The notes: generated by a model from the sequence alone, not told the origin. A stretch of 9,003 nucleotides of DNA from Anaerolineae bacterium (GCA_013693795.1 CP059258.1:2310544-2319546), one strand, 5' to 3'; positions 1-8,738 are shown, numbered from the stretch's first letter. Translations and numbers: made by a program.

Positions 1-1
1 C

Positions 2-3000
2 TGGGACGGCCTGGACCCGGCCCATCAGGCCACCATGGAGCGGCTGATGCTGCGCATGATCGCCATCGGCGGCGGGGAGGTGGCGCGACGGCGTGTCGCT
101 TGGGCCGAGCTGGACTACGACGAGCCGGAGAACACGCGGCGGGACGCGGTGATCGGGCAGTTGAAGGAGGCCCGGCTGGTGGTGCGCGACGAGGGCGCCG
201 GCTGGGTCGAACCGGCGCATGATGCGCTGGTGTCGGGCTGGGACAAGTTGACGGAGTGGAAGTTCACGGCTGCCTCCTATCTACCGCTGCAGCGCGACCT
301 CGCTCCGGCTGCGCTGCGCTGGCAGGCAGCCGATGCCAAGGCCAAAGCCGGCCTGCTGTGGGATGACGATCCCCGCCTGCCGCAGGTGGAGGAGACGCTG
401 TGGCCGACGGATGGCGAGGGGAAGGGGCTGGCTGGGCGTATCCGCTGGGCGCGGCAGGTGCTGGCGCCGCAGACGAAAACGCCCACGGACACGAAATGGC
501 TGAACCGGCCCGGCTCAGCTTTGTGCAGTCGAGCGTGCAGGCGCGCACCAGGTTCTGGCAACGCAGCATCGGAATTGGACTTGCCATCCTCCTGGTCGTC
601 GGCATCCTGCTGGCATTTGGCTTCAACCAGCAGCAGCAATCCGCCGCCAATGCAAAGGATGCCGCAGCGAATGCGACGGTCGCCGCAAATGAACAAGTGT
701 TGCGCGCCACTAGCGATGCCAATGCGACCGTGGCGGTCGCGAATGAGGCAGCAGCCAAAGTTGCCGAGGCGACGGCTGTGTCCGAAGCCTATGTGAGGGC
801 GACAGCCCAGGCTCAGGAATCCCAGGCGCGTGCAACCGCTGAGTTAGCACGGGCGACCGCTGTGGCTGCACAGGCAGAAACAGAGCGCCTCAAGCGCAGC
901 ATTGAGGCTGATCAATTGACGGCGAATGGCCTCAAGCTGATTGGAGAAGATCCACCGCAGGCTCTGCTACTCGCCGTAGAGGGTCTGCGTGTTCATAACG
1001 ATGTGTCTGAAACATTAACAATTCGATCACGTGACCATATCACGGCTACTGATTTTGTCACAGTAACCGTCACAAGACCAGAGACATCTCCCAATTCGGC
1101 GCTTACAAACATCCACAGACTTTTGGAGCAGATTCGCGGCATTCCGCTCATCGGCCACCAAGCAGAGTTGCAGGACGTTGCGTTCAGCCCCGATGGCCAT
1201 TGGTTGGCCACAGCCTCTAGAGATCGTACCGTACGCCTGTGGAGCATGGTGGACAAGGCCGCGCAAGCTGTGCTACTGGAAGGCCACCTGGACGTCGTTG
1301 GAACGGTCGCGTTTAGTCCTGATGGTACGCAGTTGGCCAGTGCCTCGGCGGACCAAACGGTGCGGCTTTGGAACATGGAAAATCTGAGCGCGAAGCCTGT
1401 AGTTTTCGCCGATGCGTCGGAGGTGATGGCGTTCAGTCCGGATGGAAAATGGCTAGCTGCGGCATCTCTGGCAGGTGATGTCAGGCTTTGGGAAGTGGAG
1501 AACCCTGAACGAGTTCCAATCATCCTAGAGGGACATGCGGATAAAGTGCGTACACTCGCTTTTAGCCCAAATGGTCGCTGGCTGGCTAGCGGCTCCATGG
1601 ACTTCACCGCACGGCTGTGGAGTATGGCCGATCCCACGGCGACGCCAATTGTCTTGGAGCATACCGATCAGGTGTTGACACTCTCGTTTAGCCCCGATAG
1701 CCACTGGCTGGCCACCGGCTCATTGGATGATACGGCACGGGTGTGGAATACGTCTGACTTCGCGGCCAAGCCACTCCTGCTATCACATGATGAACGTGCC
1801 GTCAATGTTGTGGCGTTCAGTCCCAACAGCCGCTGGCTGGCAACGGGCACTGGGAGTGCCTTGATGGGCATGGTCCGTATGTGGGATCTGGAGAACCCCA
1901 GAACGATCCTGTGCAGTTCGCAGATCACGGATACTTCGTGCAGGGTTTGGCTTTTAGCTCAGATAGACATTGGTTGGCTGCAGGGTCAATCGATTTTGGT
2001 GGGGCCAGAACCGTGCGCCTTTGGGATCTTTCCAGGTTGACTGCCGATCCCACCATGTTGGTCGGTCAAGAATATGCGGTATTTGCTTTGGAGTTTAGCC
2101 CGGATGCACGCTGGCTTGCAACGGGCCGGCCGATGCAAAAGCTGTCCTGTGGGACCTTCAAAGCACTATCGAGCCGAAAGTTCTGCGCGGCCATATCTGG
2201 ACAGTGACCGACCTGGCATTCAGCCGAGACGGTCGATGGCTTGCGAGTGTTTCATTTGATGGGGTGCATTCCTGTGGAATCTTGAAAATGGTGAGGGTAC
2301 CTTACTGACACTCCAAGAGAACAAGGACATCTCCCATATCGGTTTTACGCCTGACGGACGGTGGTTGCTGACTGCTTTGACTACCCCACAAGAGGGGACA
2401 ATCAGAGTGTGGGACTTGGCAAGTGACAGCCCCAGGGCCTTTGCTTTGAAAGGCAGTGATGGTCCTGTCGTGGCTCTTACCTCGAGCGAGGACGCATCTT
2501 GGATCGCCGCCAGCTTTGCCGACACAAGCGTAAGAATTTGGCCATCATCAGATTTCCAGTCACCGCCAATCTTCCTTAATGGTCACAATGGTCCTGTTCA
2601 AGCCATTGCATTTAGCTCGGATGGGCGTTGGCTGGCTACCGGTTCCATGGACAAGACCATTCATCTCTGGAATGTTGCAAACCTCGATAAACCACCCCTT
2701 GTCCTCAGCGGTCATGAAGACAGTATTGCCTCTGTCGTCTTCAGCGTTGACGGGCGATGGTTAGCCTCTCGGTCTTCAGACAATATGCTACACCTTTGGG
2801 ATGTAGCTGATCCGAGCACTGCGATCATCGAACAACGAAACGTGGAGGAAGACGGGCTTTTAGCCCAGATGGACATTGGTTTTTGGCTGATGTTGCGCAG
2901 GAGACTGCGCGGATTTGGAATCTAACTGCGCCCGGCATACCAGCGGTTGACTTGCCCGAGGTTTCGAACGTCGGTCCCTTTGGCCCCGATGGACACTGGG

Positions 3001-3431
3001 TTCTTCTCCAAAAGACCGACAACCAGTCGGTTCAGTTGCTTAATATGACCGATGTTGATGCGCCACCCAAGCACCTGTTCTATGCGTTGGGTGATGAACA
3101 TTGGCAGTTCAGCCCGATAGTTGGTGGCTCGCGGGTGCCGTTGGTGATCTGGCGCATCTGGAGTGTCACAAATCCAGAATCCTACCCGATCGAAATCCGG
3201 GGCCAATACGAAGGTGTTACCTCTGTGGCGTTTAGCATGGATGGAAGGCGGCTTGCCATGGGAGCAGGCGATGGCAACATTCGTGTTTATACCTGGCAAG
3301 TGCAGGATCTGATTGATTTGGCCTGCAATCTGGCCGGTGAGAATTTCTCGCAACAAGAATGGGAAGTCTGGTTTGGCTCGCAACCCTACCATCGGACGTG
3401 CCCACAGTGGCCTGCGCGTGCAAGCCCTTGA
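2..3431 (+). CDS. Gene A: nSTAND1 (C-terminal part)-membrane helix-coiled coil-WD40 repeat protein, 5' partial, frame-disrupted
   Basis: The reading frame enters at base 2 with the end of an nSTAND1-type STAND ATPase (ALDPAHQAT-like entry, VEPAHDALVSGW near 210-245), so the P-loop lies upstream of the window. A membrane helix (568-624), an Ala/Thr-rich coiled coil, about 17 WD40 blades and a tail with LAC...TCPQW follow. STAND proteins are switch ATPases, and WD40 arrays usually act as their sensor. The frame must be repaired at seven places, each by missing bases: about 511 (C), 1898 (C), 2128, 2263 (G), 2855 (G), 3115 (G) and 3153 (two bases). The path is frame 2, 1, 3, 2, 1, 3, with the last two changes cancelling. 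Restored length is 1145 codons plus stop. Across every repair the blade consensus continues unbroken, and I saw no in-frame nonsense codon, so sequencing error is likelier than a pseudogene. The N-terminal effector is not visible; by analogy with gene B it may be a CHAT domain. Confidence 0.88.
568..624 (+). other. Membrane helix of gene A
   Basis: About 19 uninterrupted hydrophobic residues (IGIGLAILLVVGILLAFGF). Arg residues precede it (QARTRFWQR) and an uncharged Gln/Ala stretch follows. By the positive-inside rule the STAND part is cytoplasmic and the WD40 part extracytoplasmic. There is no signal peptide visible, but the true N-terminus is outside the window. Confidence 0.85.
625..1000 (+). 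other. Ala/Thr-rich coiled-coil stalk of gene A
   Basis: Between the membrane helix and the first WD40 blade lies a charged, alanine-rich helix with a recurring ANATVA / ATAVAxQA pattern (for example AANATVAANEQ, then ANATVAVANEA), ending in LLLAVEGLRV. The same position in gene B holds an equivalent helix ending in LLLASEAAQMAL. This LLLAxEA hinge before WD40 arrays is familiar from STAND-WD40 proteins. The role is presumably to space the propeller from the membrane and to oligomerise. Confidence 0.7.
1150..3296 (+). repeat. WD40 repeat array of gene A (about 17 blades)
   Basis: With the frame restored, units of about 40-45 residues recur with the core GHxxxVxxVAFSPDGRWLATGSxDxTxRLW. Clear examples are at 1150-1280 (DVAFSPDGHWLATASRDRTV), 1530-1625 and 2580-2675 (IAFSSDGRWLATGSMDKTIH). 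I count 17 units; the 14th to 16th are weak. Most blades end in a short linker with Pro and then a Leu before the next GH. No cysteine occurs in the blades, unlike gene B. The DNA here is visibly less GC-rich than either flank. Confidence 0.85.
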
Positions 3432-3473
3432 CGACGCTGATGTCAGGCACATAGTGGCAATGGAGACATCTGG

Positions 3474-3605
3474 ATGACCCTCATCACCTACCACAACTTC
3501 GACCTGCTTCTCACCCGCGCCGGCGACCGCTACAGGGCCATCGTCGGGGACACGCCGGCGGGGAAGACCCGATTTTGTTCAGGTCTGTTTAAGGAGCATC
3601 CATGA
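3474..3605 (+). pseudogene. Truncated leader of a CHAT-type gene (copy 1), possible small ORF
   Basis: ATG at 3474 lies 42 bp after the gene A stop, with GGAGA at 3462-3466 as ribosome site. The product opens MTLITYHNFDLLLTRAGDRY and continues RAIVGDTPAG; the first 30 codons match the ORF at 8439 with only 10 base differences in 90. From memory of the family, this opening is the beta-rich leader of Chloroflexota CHAT-domain proteins. As written the frame runs to TGA at 3603-3605, overlapping the gene B ATG by 4 bases. If one G is missing from the run at 3560-3563, the end instead reads PAGEDPILFRSV and stops at TAA 3590-3592, which extends the match with copy 2 (PAGEESVLF). Either way about 40 codons remain of a gene that should be hundreds long. 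It may be a deletion scar or a retained leader ORF coupled to gene B. Confidence 0.65.
3591..3596 (+). promoter_or_regulatory. Ribosome binding site of gene B
   Basis: AAGGAG, 5 bases before the ATG at 3602. It supports 3602 as the gene B start even though no promoter is visible between gene A and gene B, so the two are probably in one operon. Confidence 0.8.
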
Positions 3606-6600
3606 CATCCGTTTCCACGCCCGCGATTCTCCTTGCCTTCGCCAACGACCGCGACGACCGGGCGCGCTACCTGCGCAACCTGGCGGAGGAGGCGCGCCAG
3701 GTGCAGCGGGCACTGGCTGCCGCCGAGGGGCGCGGCCACTGCGAGCTGGTATTGCGCCAGAACGTCACAGCCGCCGATATTCTGGATGTCTTCCAGGACG
3801 CGCTACCGGGATCGTATCGCCATCTTCCACTTCGGCGGCCATGCCGACGGCTATCGGCTGCTGCTGGAGACGGCCGCGGGCAGCCCGGCCGCGGCGAACG
3901 CCGGTGGGTTGGCTCGCTTCCTGGCCCCACAGCGCGAGCCGAACTGGTGTTCCTCAACGGCTGCTCGACCGAAGGTCAGGTGCTCGACCTGCTGGCCGCC
4001 GGCGTATCTGCGGTCATCGCCACCGACCAGGCTGTGGACGACGCCGCGGCCACTGGCTTCGCCGTCCGTTTCTACCAGGGGCTGGCCGGCGGCGCATCGA
4101 TCGCGGCCGCGTTCGAGCAAGCCAGGGCGGCGCTGGACATGCAGGGCGGCCGTATCTTCCGGGATATCGGCGCGGCCGAGGAGGTGCAGAAAAGCGGAGT
4201 CCCCTGGCGACTACACATCCGCCACGGCGCCGAGACAGTGGCCGACTGGAGCCTGCCTCAGGCCGTGGGCGATCCGCTTTTCGGCCTGCCGGCGTTGCCG
4301 CCCCTCGATATGCCCGACAAACCCTACCGCTACCTGCATCACTACCGCCGGGAGGACGCCTGGGTCTTCTTCGGCCGCGACCGGGAGATTCGCGCTGTAC
4401 GACCGGGTCACCGCGATGGACGGCCCGCCCATCGTGCCTTCTACGGCCAATCGGGCGTGGGCAAGTCGTCGCTGCTGGCGGCCGGGCTGCTGCCGCGGCT
4501 GGAGGACAGCCACGAAGTCCGTTATGCGCGGCGATCAGGCCCAGGGCTTCTGGGCACGCTGGCCGCCGCGCTGAAGCGCGCCGGGCGGATCTGGCCGCTG
4601 CCTGGCGCGCGCGGAAACGGCGGCCGGCCGGCCGCTGCTGGTGATCCTGGACCAGGTGGAGGAGCTGTTCACCCGGCCCAACAGCCAGCGGCCCGACGAG
4701 ATGGCCCCCTTCCTGGCCGCACTGGCGAGCCTCTTCGGCGATCCGGGGCGGCGACCGGCCGGCCGGCTGATCCTGGGCTTCCGCAAGGAGTGGCTGGCCG
4801 AGATTAAGGAGCGCCTGAGCGAACGCACCCTGCCCTGCTCGGAAGTCTTCCTGGAGCGCCTCGGCCGCGAGGGCATCATCGAGATCGTGACCGGCCCGGG
4901 GCGCACGCCGCGCCTGCGCGACCAATACCGCCTGACCGTAGGCGACCCACTCCTCCCCGGCCAGATCGCCGACGACCTGCTGGCCGACCGCGAGTCGCCC
5001 GTCGCGCCGCTGCTGGCCATCCTGCTGGCCGGCATGTGGGAGGCGGCCCGGCGCAGCTATGACCAGCCCGTCTTCGACGAGAACCTCTACCACGAGTTCC
5101 GCTCCCGCGGGCTGAAGCTGGACGACTTCCTGGGCCGGCGGCTCAAGGCGCTGGGCAACGTTGCCGGAGGTGGTGGACTCCGGCCTGGCGCTGGACGTGC
5201 TGGCCTATCACACCACCCCCTGGGCACCGCCGAGCAGCGCACCCTGGCCGACCTGGAACAGACCTACAGCCATCGCCGCGACGTGTTGCCGGGCCTGGTC
5301 CAGCAGTGCCAGGACCTCTATCTGCTGGTAGATCCGGCCAGGAACCAGCCCGGCCAGCCGCCGGCCAGCCGGTTGACCCACGATACGCTGGCCCCCACGT
5401 GCGCAAACGCTTCGATGAGTCCGATGCGCCGGGGCAGCGGGCACGGCGGATTTTGGAGGGCCGGCTTCCTGCAACGCGGAAAGCGAAACGCCGGACGATC
5501 ACCAGGGTCTTGCGCCGTTGGGTGACGCAGACTTGGACGTGGTTCTGGCAGGGCAGCCGGGCACGCGCGCCTGGAAAGCACAGGAACAACAACTGGTTGC
5601 CGTCAGCTCTGCTGACCGCCAACGGCGACTGGAGGAGAAGACGCACGCGGCACAAGAGCGTGAACAGGCGCGCCAACGGGAGTTGGAACAGGCGCAGAAA
5701 CTGGCCGACGAGCAGCGGCTGCGGGCAGAGGAGGGGGAACAGGCGGCGCGGGTTGCGTACGCGGTTTCGTTTTGCCCTGGCCGCTGCAGCCATCGCATTG
5801 ATCTTGTTGGGTGTGGCAGGGCTGGCAGTCAGGCAGGCCAGCATGGCGCAAGGTCTGGCAAAAACTGAGCAGGAGCGGGCAGAACGAGAAGCTATGGAAG
5901 CTGAGCGCCAACGGGGTTCGGCGGTGGCGGCCCAAGCTACGGCAGAGGTAAATGCCGCCGAAGCAGAGCGCCAACGCAACCTGGCGGAACAACGCCAACT
6001 GGAAGCAGAGGCGCGCAGCCTGGCCGCACAGGCGGAACGGTTGCGTGAATCAGATCTGGCCCTGTCACTGTTGCTCGCCAGCGAGGCCGCGCAGATGGCG
6101 CTCCGAGCCGACAAGACGCCGCCGGTTGAGATCGTGTCAACGTTGTACCGCTTGTTAGCTGCACCCCACACCCAGCTGCTGCGCGATATCAAGGCTCACA
6201 ACGCGCATACCTGGGCGGTTGCCCTGTGGCCCGACGAGACGAAATTCGTCACGGCCGGCTGTGACCAACGGCTGTCCAGCGGCGTGTGCCAGGCGGGCCA
6301 GGCGCGTGTTTGGAGCAGCAACGGCGCGCTCCTGGCTGAATTCGCCAACCGTCCCACCGACCTCAGCCTGGTGGTAATCAGCCCCGACGGAGAACGCATT
6401 CTAACCGCCGATGACAAGGGGGTGTGCAACTGTGGGCTGCCGGTGATCTGCGCGAGATCGCGACCCTGGAGGGCTATACAGGTACGTTGAAACCGGCAGC
6501 CTTTAGCCCTGACGGCCAGCGTATCCTCACCGTGGGCGAACGGGAGCCGGCGAGGCTATGGAATGCCGAAGGGCGACTCCTGGCCCTTCTTGATGCCGAA

Positions 6601-8442
6601 GCCGAACGTACCTACAGTGCGACCTTCAGCCAGGATGGCCAACGGATCGCGACATCCCATTGCACCAGCCTGGGCGACAACGACATCTGCTCTTCGGGAT
6701 ACGCAAGGCTCTGGGATGATGATGGCCAGCCAGTGACTCTGTTCGCTCAGGGGGCAGGCGTTCGGTGGGTGTCGTTTGGGCCAGGTAATGCCATGGTCAG
6801 TGCTGAGTGTGCTGAACTGGCCAACAGTCGCTGCGTCACGGACATGGTGCGGGTGTGGGATCCGGCAGGCCAACTCCTGGCCGTCTTGGAGGGACGGCGT
6901 TTTCTTAACCCGCTGCGCCACGTCGAGTTTGACGCGTCAGGAGCCCGCATTCTGGCCTATTCGGCCACGGAAGCTGCCCTCTGGACCGGCGCAGGTGAGC
7001 TGCTGGTGAAGCTCGATGCGCCGACCAATCATCTGTGGACGGTTCGCTTCAGCCCCGATGGACAGTTGGTCATCGTGACCAGCAGCGGCCCCGATCCAGG
7101 CAGATTCAACCTGTACAAGACTCAGGTCAGATTATGGGACAAGGATGGCAGGTTCTTGGCGGATTTACCGGCGCGCCATGAAGGTTACGTGAAGGCCACT
7201 GCAATGACCGCTGATCATGGTCTTCTGCTGACCGCAGGCCTCGATGGGTTGGTACAGATTTGGGACACGAGTAGTGCTGCCGGAACACTGTCAGGGCAAC
7301 TCACAGGCCACAGCGGTTTTTGCTCTCTGCCAGCTACAGCCCGGATGGCAGCCGGCTGGCGACTGTGGCCGATGACGGTGTGCGTCTATGGGATGCGAAT
7401 CGAAACCTGCTCGCCCATCTGGAAGCACGGGCCGCCCAGGTATACACTGCACGCTTCAGTCGGCAGGGCGACCTGCTGGCCACGCTGGCCTGTGATGTGC
7501 TGACCCAGAACAACGATTGTGCCAGGGGGCATTGCGGCTGTGGAACGCCGCTGGCACACCCGTACGCCAGGTGGCTGGCTACCGCTTTGCCGGGGCTTTG
7601 ACTTTGCACCGGACGGCAGCCGCATGGCAACGGCCAGCGAAGGCAACACTGCCCAGTTGTTGGATGCCAGCGGCCAGCGTATTGCCCTTCTCACCGGGCA
7701 CACAGGGCCTGTCAATCGCATCGCCTACAGCCCGGACGGCGCCCGTATCGGTACCAGTAGCGACGACGGTACGGTGCGCGTCTGGGATGCCAACGGACAA
7801 CCCCTTATCGTCTTGTCCGGACACACGGGCCCACGCGCGGTCCAATTCGGCGGCCGCGGCGGCAATCCTGACCTACAGCGATGACGGCTCGATCCGCCTC
7901 TGGAACGATCGCGGCCAACTGCTGCATGTGCTGGATGGGCATTCGGGCGGCGTCAAGTTTGCCACCTTCAACCGGACGGGCACGCTGATCCTGGCTGAGA
8001 GCAACCAGGCCCGGCCCGCTTGTGGGACAGCGATGGTGAATTGGTCGCCGTGCTCGGCGAAAACGCCACGAGCGTAGATGTGGCCGCGTTCGATCCAGCC
8101 GGCCAACGCATCATGACAGTCGAATGTAATGTTGTGAACGAAGGCGACTGGTGTGTCCGCCACTCCGTCAATCTGTGGGACACTCACGGCAAACTCATTG
8201 CCACTGTGGGTGACCACTGGGTGGAATGGGCCGCGTTCCGCCCTGACGGCCGGCAGATTATCACGGCCGGTTGCGATATGTTCCAGCCACCGACCAACAC
8301 CACCTGTCTGGCTGGTGGGGTATGGGTCTGGCAGGACTACCCGAACATCGACGCCCTATTGGCAGAAGCTGCGATGCGTGCCGGACGATCCTTGACAGCC
8401 GCCGAGTGCCAGCAATACCTGGGACAGGAGCAGTGCCCATGA
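3602..8442 (+). CDS. Gene B: CHAT protease-nSTAND1 ATPase-membrane helix-WD40 receptor protein, complete but frame-disrupted
   Basis: Full-length fusion. In order: CHAT (caspase-like) cysteine protease with catalytic His in IFHFGGHAD (codon 3840) and Cys in FLNGCSTEG (codon 3962); nSTAND1 ATPase with Walker A GQSGVGKSS (4445-4471) and Walker B LLVILDQVEELF (4635-4670); a charged coiled coil (about 5600-5750); membrane helix (5771-5830); a second coiled coil; 16 WD40 blades; and a tail ending in QEQCP. The start is supported by AAGGAG 5 bases upstream. Restoring one frame needs 25 missing bases: two each near 3800, 4394, 4532, 5160, 5752 and 7849, and one each near 3943, 4440, 4548, 4588, 4613, 5218, 5396, 5478, 6422, 7319, 7528, 7593 and 8016. 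That gives 1621 residues without a nonsense codon. Family knowledge suggests ligand-triggered assembly that activates the protease; its substrate is unknown. Confidence 0.9.
3614..4175 (+). other. CHAT protease domain of gene B
   Basis: From TPAILLAFANDRDD to MQGGRIFRDI. CHAT (caspase HetF associated with TPRs) is a clan CD cysteine protease family whose dyad is a His after a hydrophobic strand and a Cys in a later strand. Both are present: GGHAD and NGCSTEG. The downstream helix FAVRFYQGLAGGASIAAAFE is the usual CHAT feature following the catalytic Cys. The restored frame passes two indels, near 3800 (two bases, CGCG) and 3943 (one C). The His lies in the segment between them and the Cys just after the second, so an uncorrected translation loses the catalytic dyad. 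Confidence 0.88.
4322..5410 (+). other. nSTAND1 ATPase module of gene B
   Basis: Begins with the family entry YRYLHHYRREDAWVFFGRD and the P-loop GQSGVGKSSLLAAGLLPRLE. Walker B is LVILDQVEELFTRP, followed by the sensor-like RLILGFRKEWLAEI, a helical domain with LYHEFRSRGLKLDDFLGRRL, and the winged-helix end RLTHDTLAPHVRKRFDE. Nine of the gene's frame repairs fall in this GC-rich part. Confidence 0.88.
5771..5830 (+). other. Membrane helix of gene B
   Basis: FALAAAAIALILLGVAGLAV, 20 hydrophobic residues, preceded by a dense basic stretch (RLRTRFR). Positive-inside topology puts CHAT and STAND in the cytoplasm and the WD40 part outside. Confidence 0.85.
6176..8331 (+). repeat. WD40 repeat array of gene B (about 16 blades) with six Cys-paired loops
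   Basis: Sixteen units with the core AxFSPDGxRIxTxxxDGxVRLWDxxGxLLAxLxGH, for example at 7680-7790 (RIAYSPDGARIGTSSDDGTV). Six units (1, 4, 5, 10, 15, 16) carry an enlarged loop just before the RLW strand with two cysteines: codon pairs 6260/6287, 6661/6688, 6808/6832, 7491/7518, 8125/8152 and 8272/8305. The spacing is C-X8-C in four, X7 in one and X10 in one. No other cysteine occurs in the array. Confidence 0.87.
8426..8430 (+). promoter_or_regulatory. Ribosome binding site for the second CHAT leader
   Basis: AGGAG inside the last codons of gene B, 8 bases before the ATG at 8439. Together with the ATGA overlap of stop and start it supports translational coupling. Confidence 0.65.
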
Positions 8443-8738
8443 CCCTCACCACCTACCACAACTTCGACCTCCTCCTCACCCGCAGCGGCGAGCGCTACAA
8501 GGCCATCGTCGTGGACGCGCCGGCAGGGGAGGAGAGCGTGCTCTTCGACCCGCCCTTCGCCGCGGATGCGCTCCCGCGCCTGGAGGGCCTGGCGCGGCGT
8601 GGCCCGCGGCGCGACTCGCCATATCGGCGCGGCCGGCGATCAAGGTCTATCTGCCGACGATTTTGCGCTAGTTGCCCGCGTCAGCGGCCGGCGCAGAGGC
8701 GCTATCCCGCCCTTGACGCAGGTGAGCATCAGGTGTAA
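8439..8738 (+). pseudogene. Truncated leader of a CHAT-type gene (copy 2)
   Basis: The ATG overlaps the gene B stop (ATGA, 8439-8442). The product opens MTLTTYHNFDLLLTRSGERY and continues KAIVVDAPAGEESVLFDPPF, then ADALPRLEGLARRG. The first 30 codons are near-identical to the copy at 3474. After about codon 55 (near 8600) the frame turns into Arg-rich sequence with no family character and stops at 8736-8738, just before the antitoxin promoter. So the leader is present but the CHAT body is missing. Either the gene was cut by recombination when the downstream toxin-antitoxin segment joined, or an unrecognised indel hides a short continuation. In the same stretch another frame reads HIGAAGDQGLSADDFALVAR, which I cannot assign. 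Confidence 0.65.

Noticed and set aside
993..1637. Minus-strand frame with a repeating pattern (SGLNA... units)
   Set aside because: The periodicity is only the WD40 repeat of gene A read backwards.
4014..5093. Long open frame on the minus strand (359 codons)
   Set aside because: It is antisense to the STAND module in very GC-rich DNA. The translation is low-complexity Arg/Pro/Ala with no family pattern, while the + strand has motifs throughout.
5143..6192. Long open frame on the minus strand (349 codons)
   Set aside because: Ser/Arg/Ala-rich mirror of the gene B coiled coil and membrane helix; no domain and no ribosome site.
511..8017. Programmed ribosomal frameshifting in genes A and B
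   Set aside because: There are about 26 sites with both one- and two-base shifts, and no slippery heptamer with a stem-loop stands out. Productive translation through all of them is not plausible.
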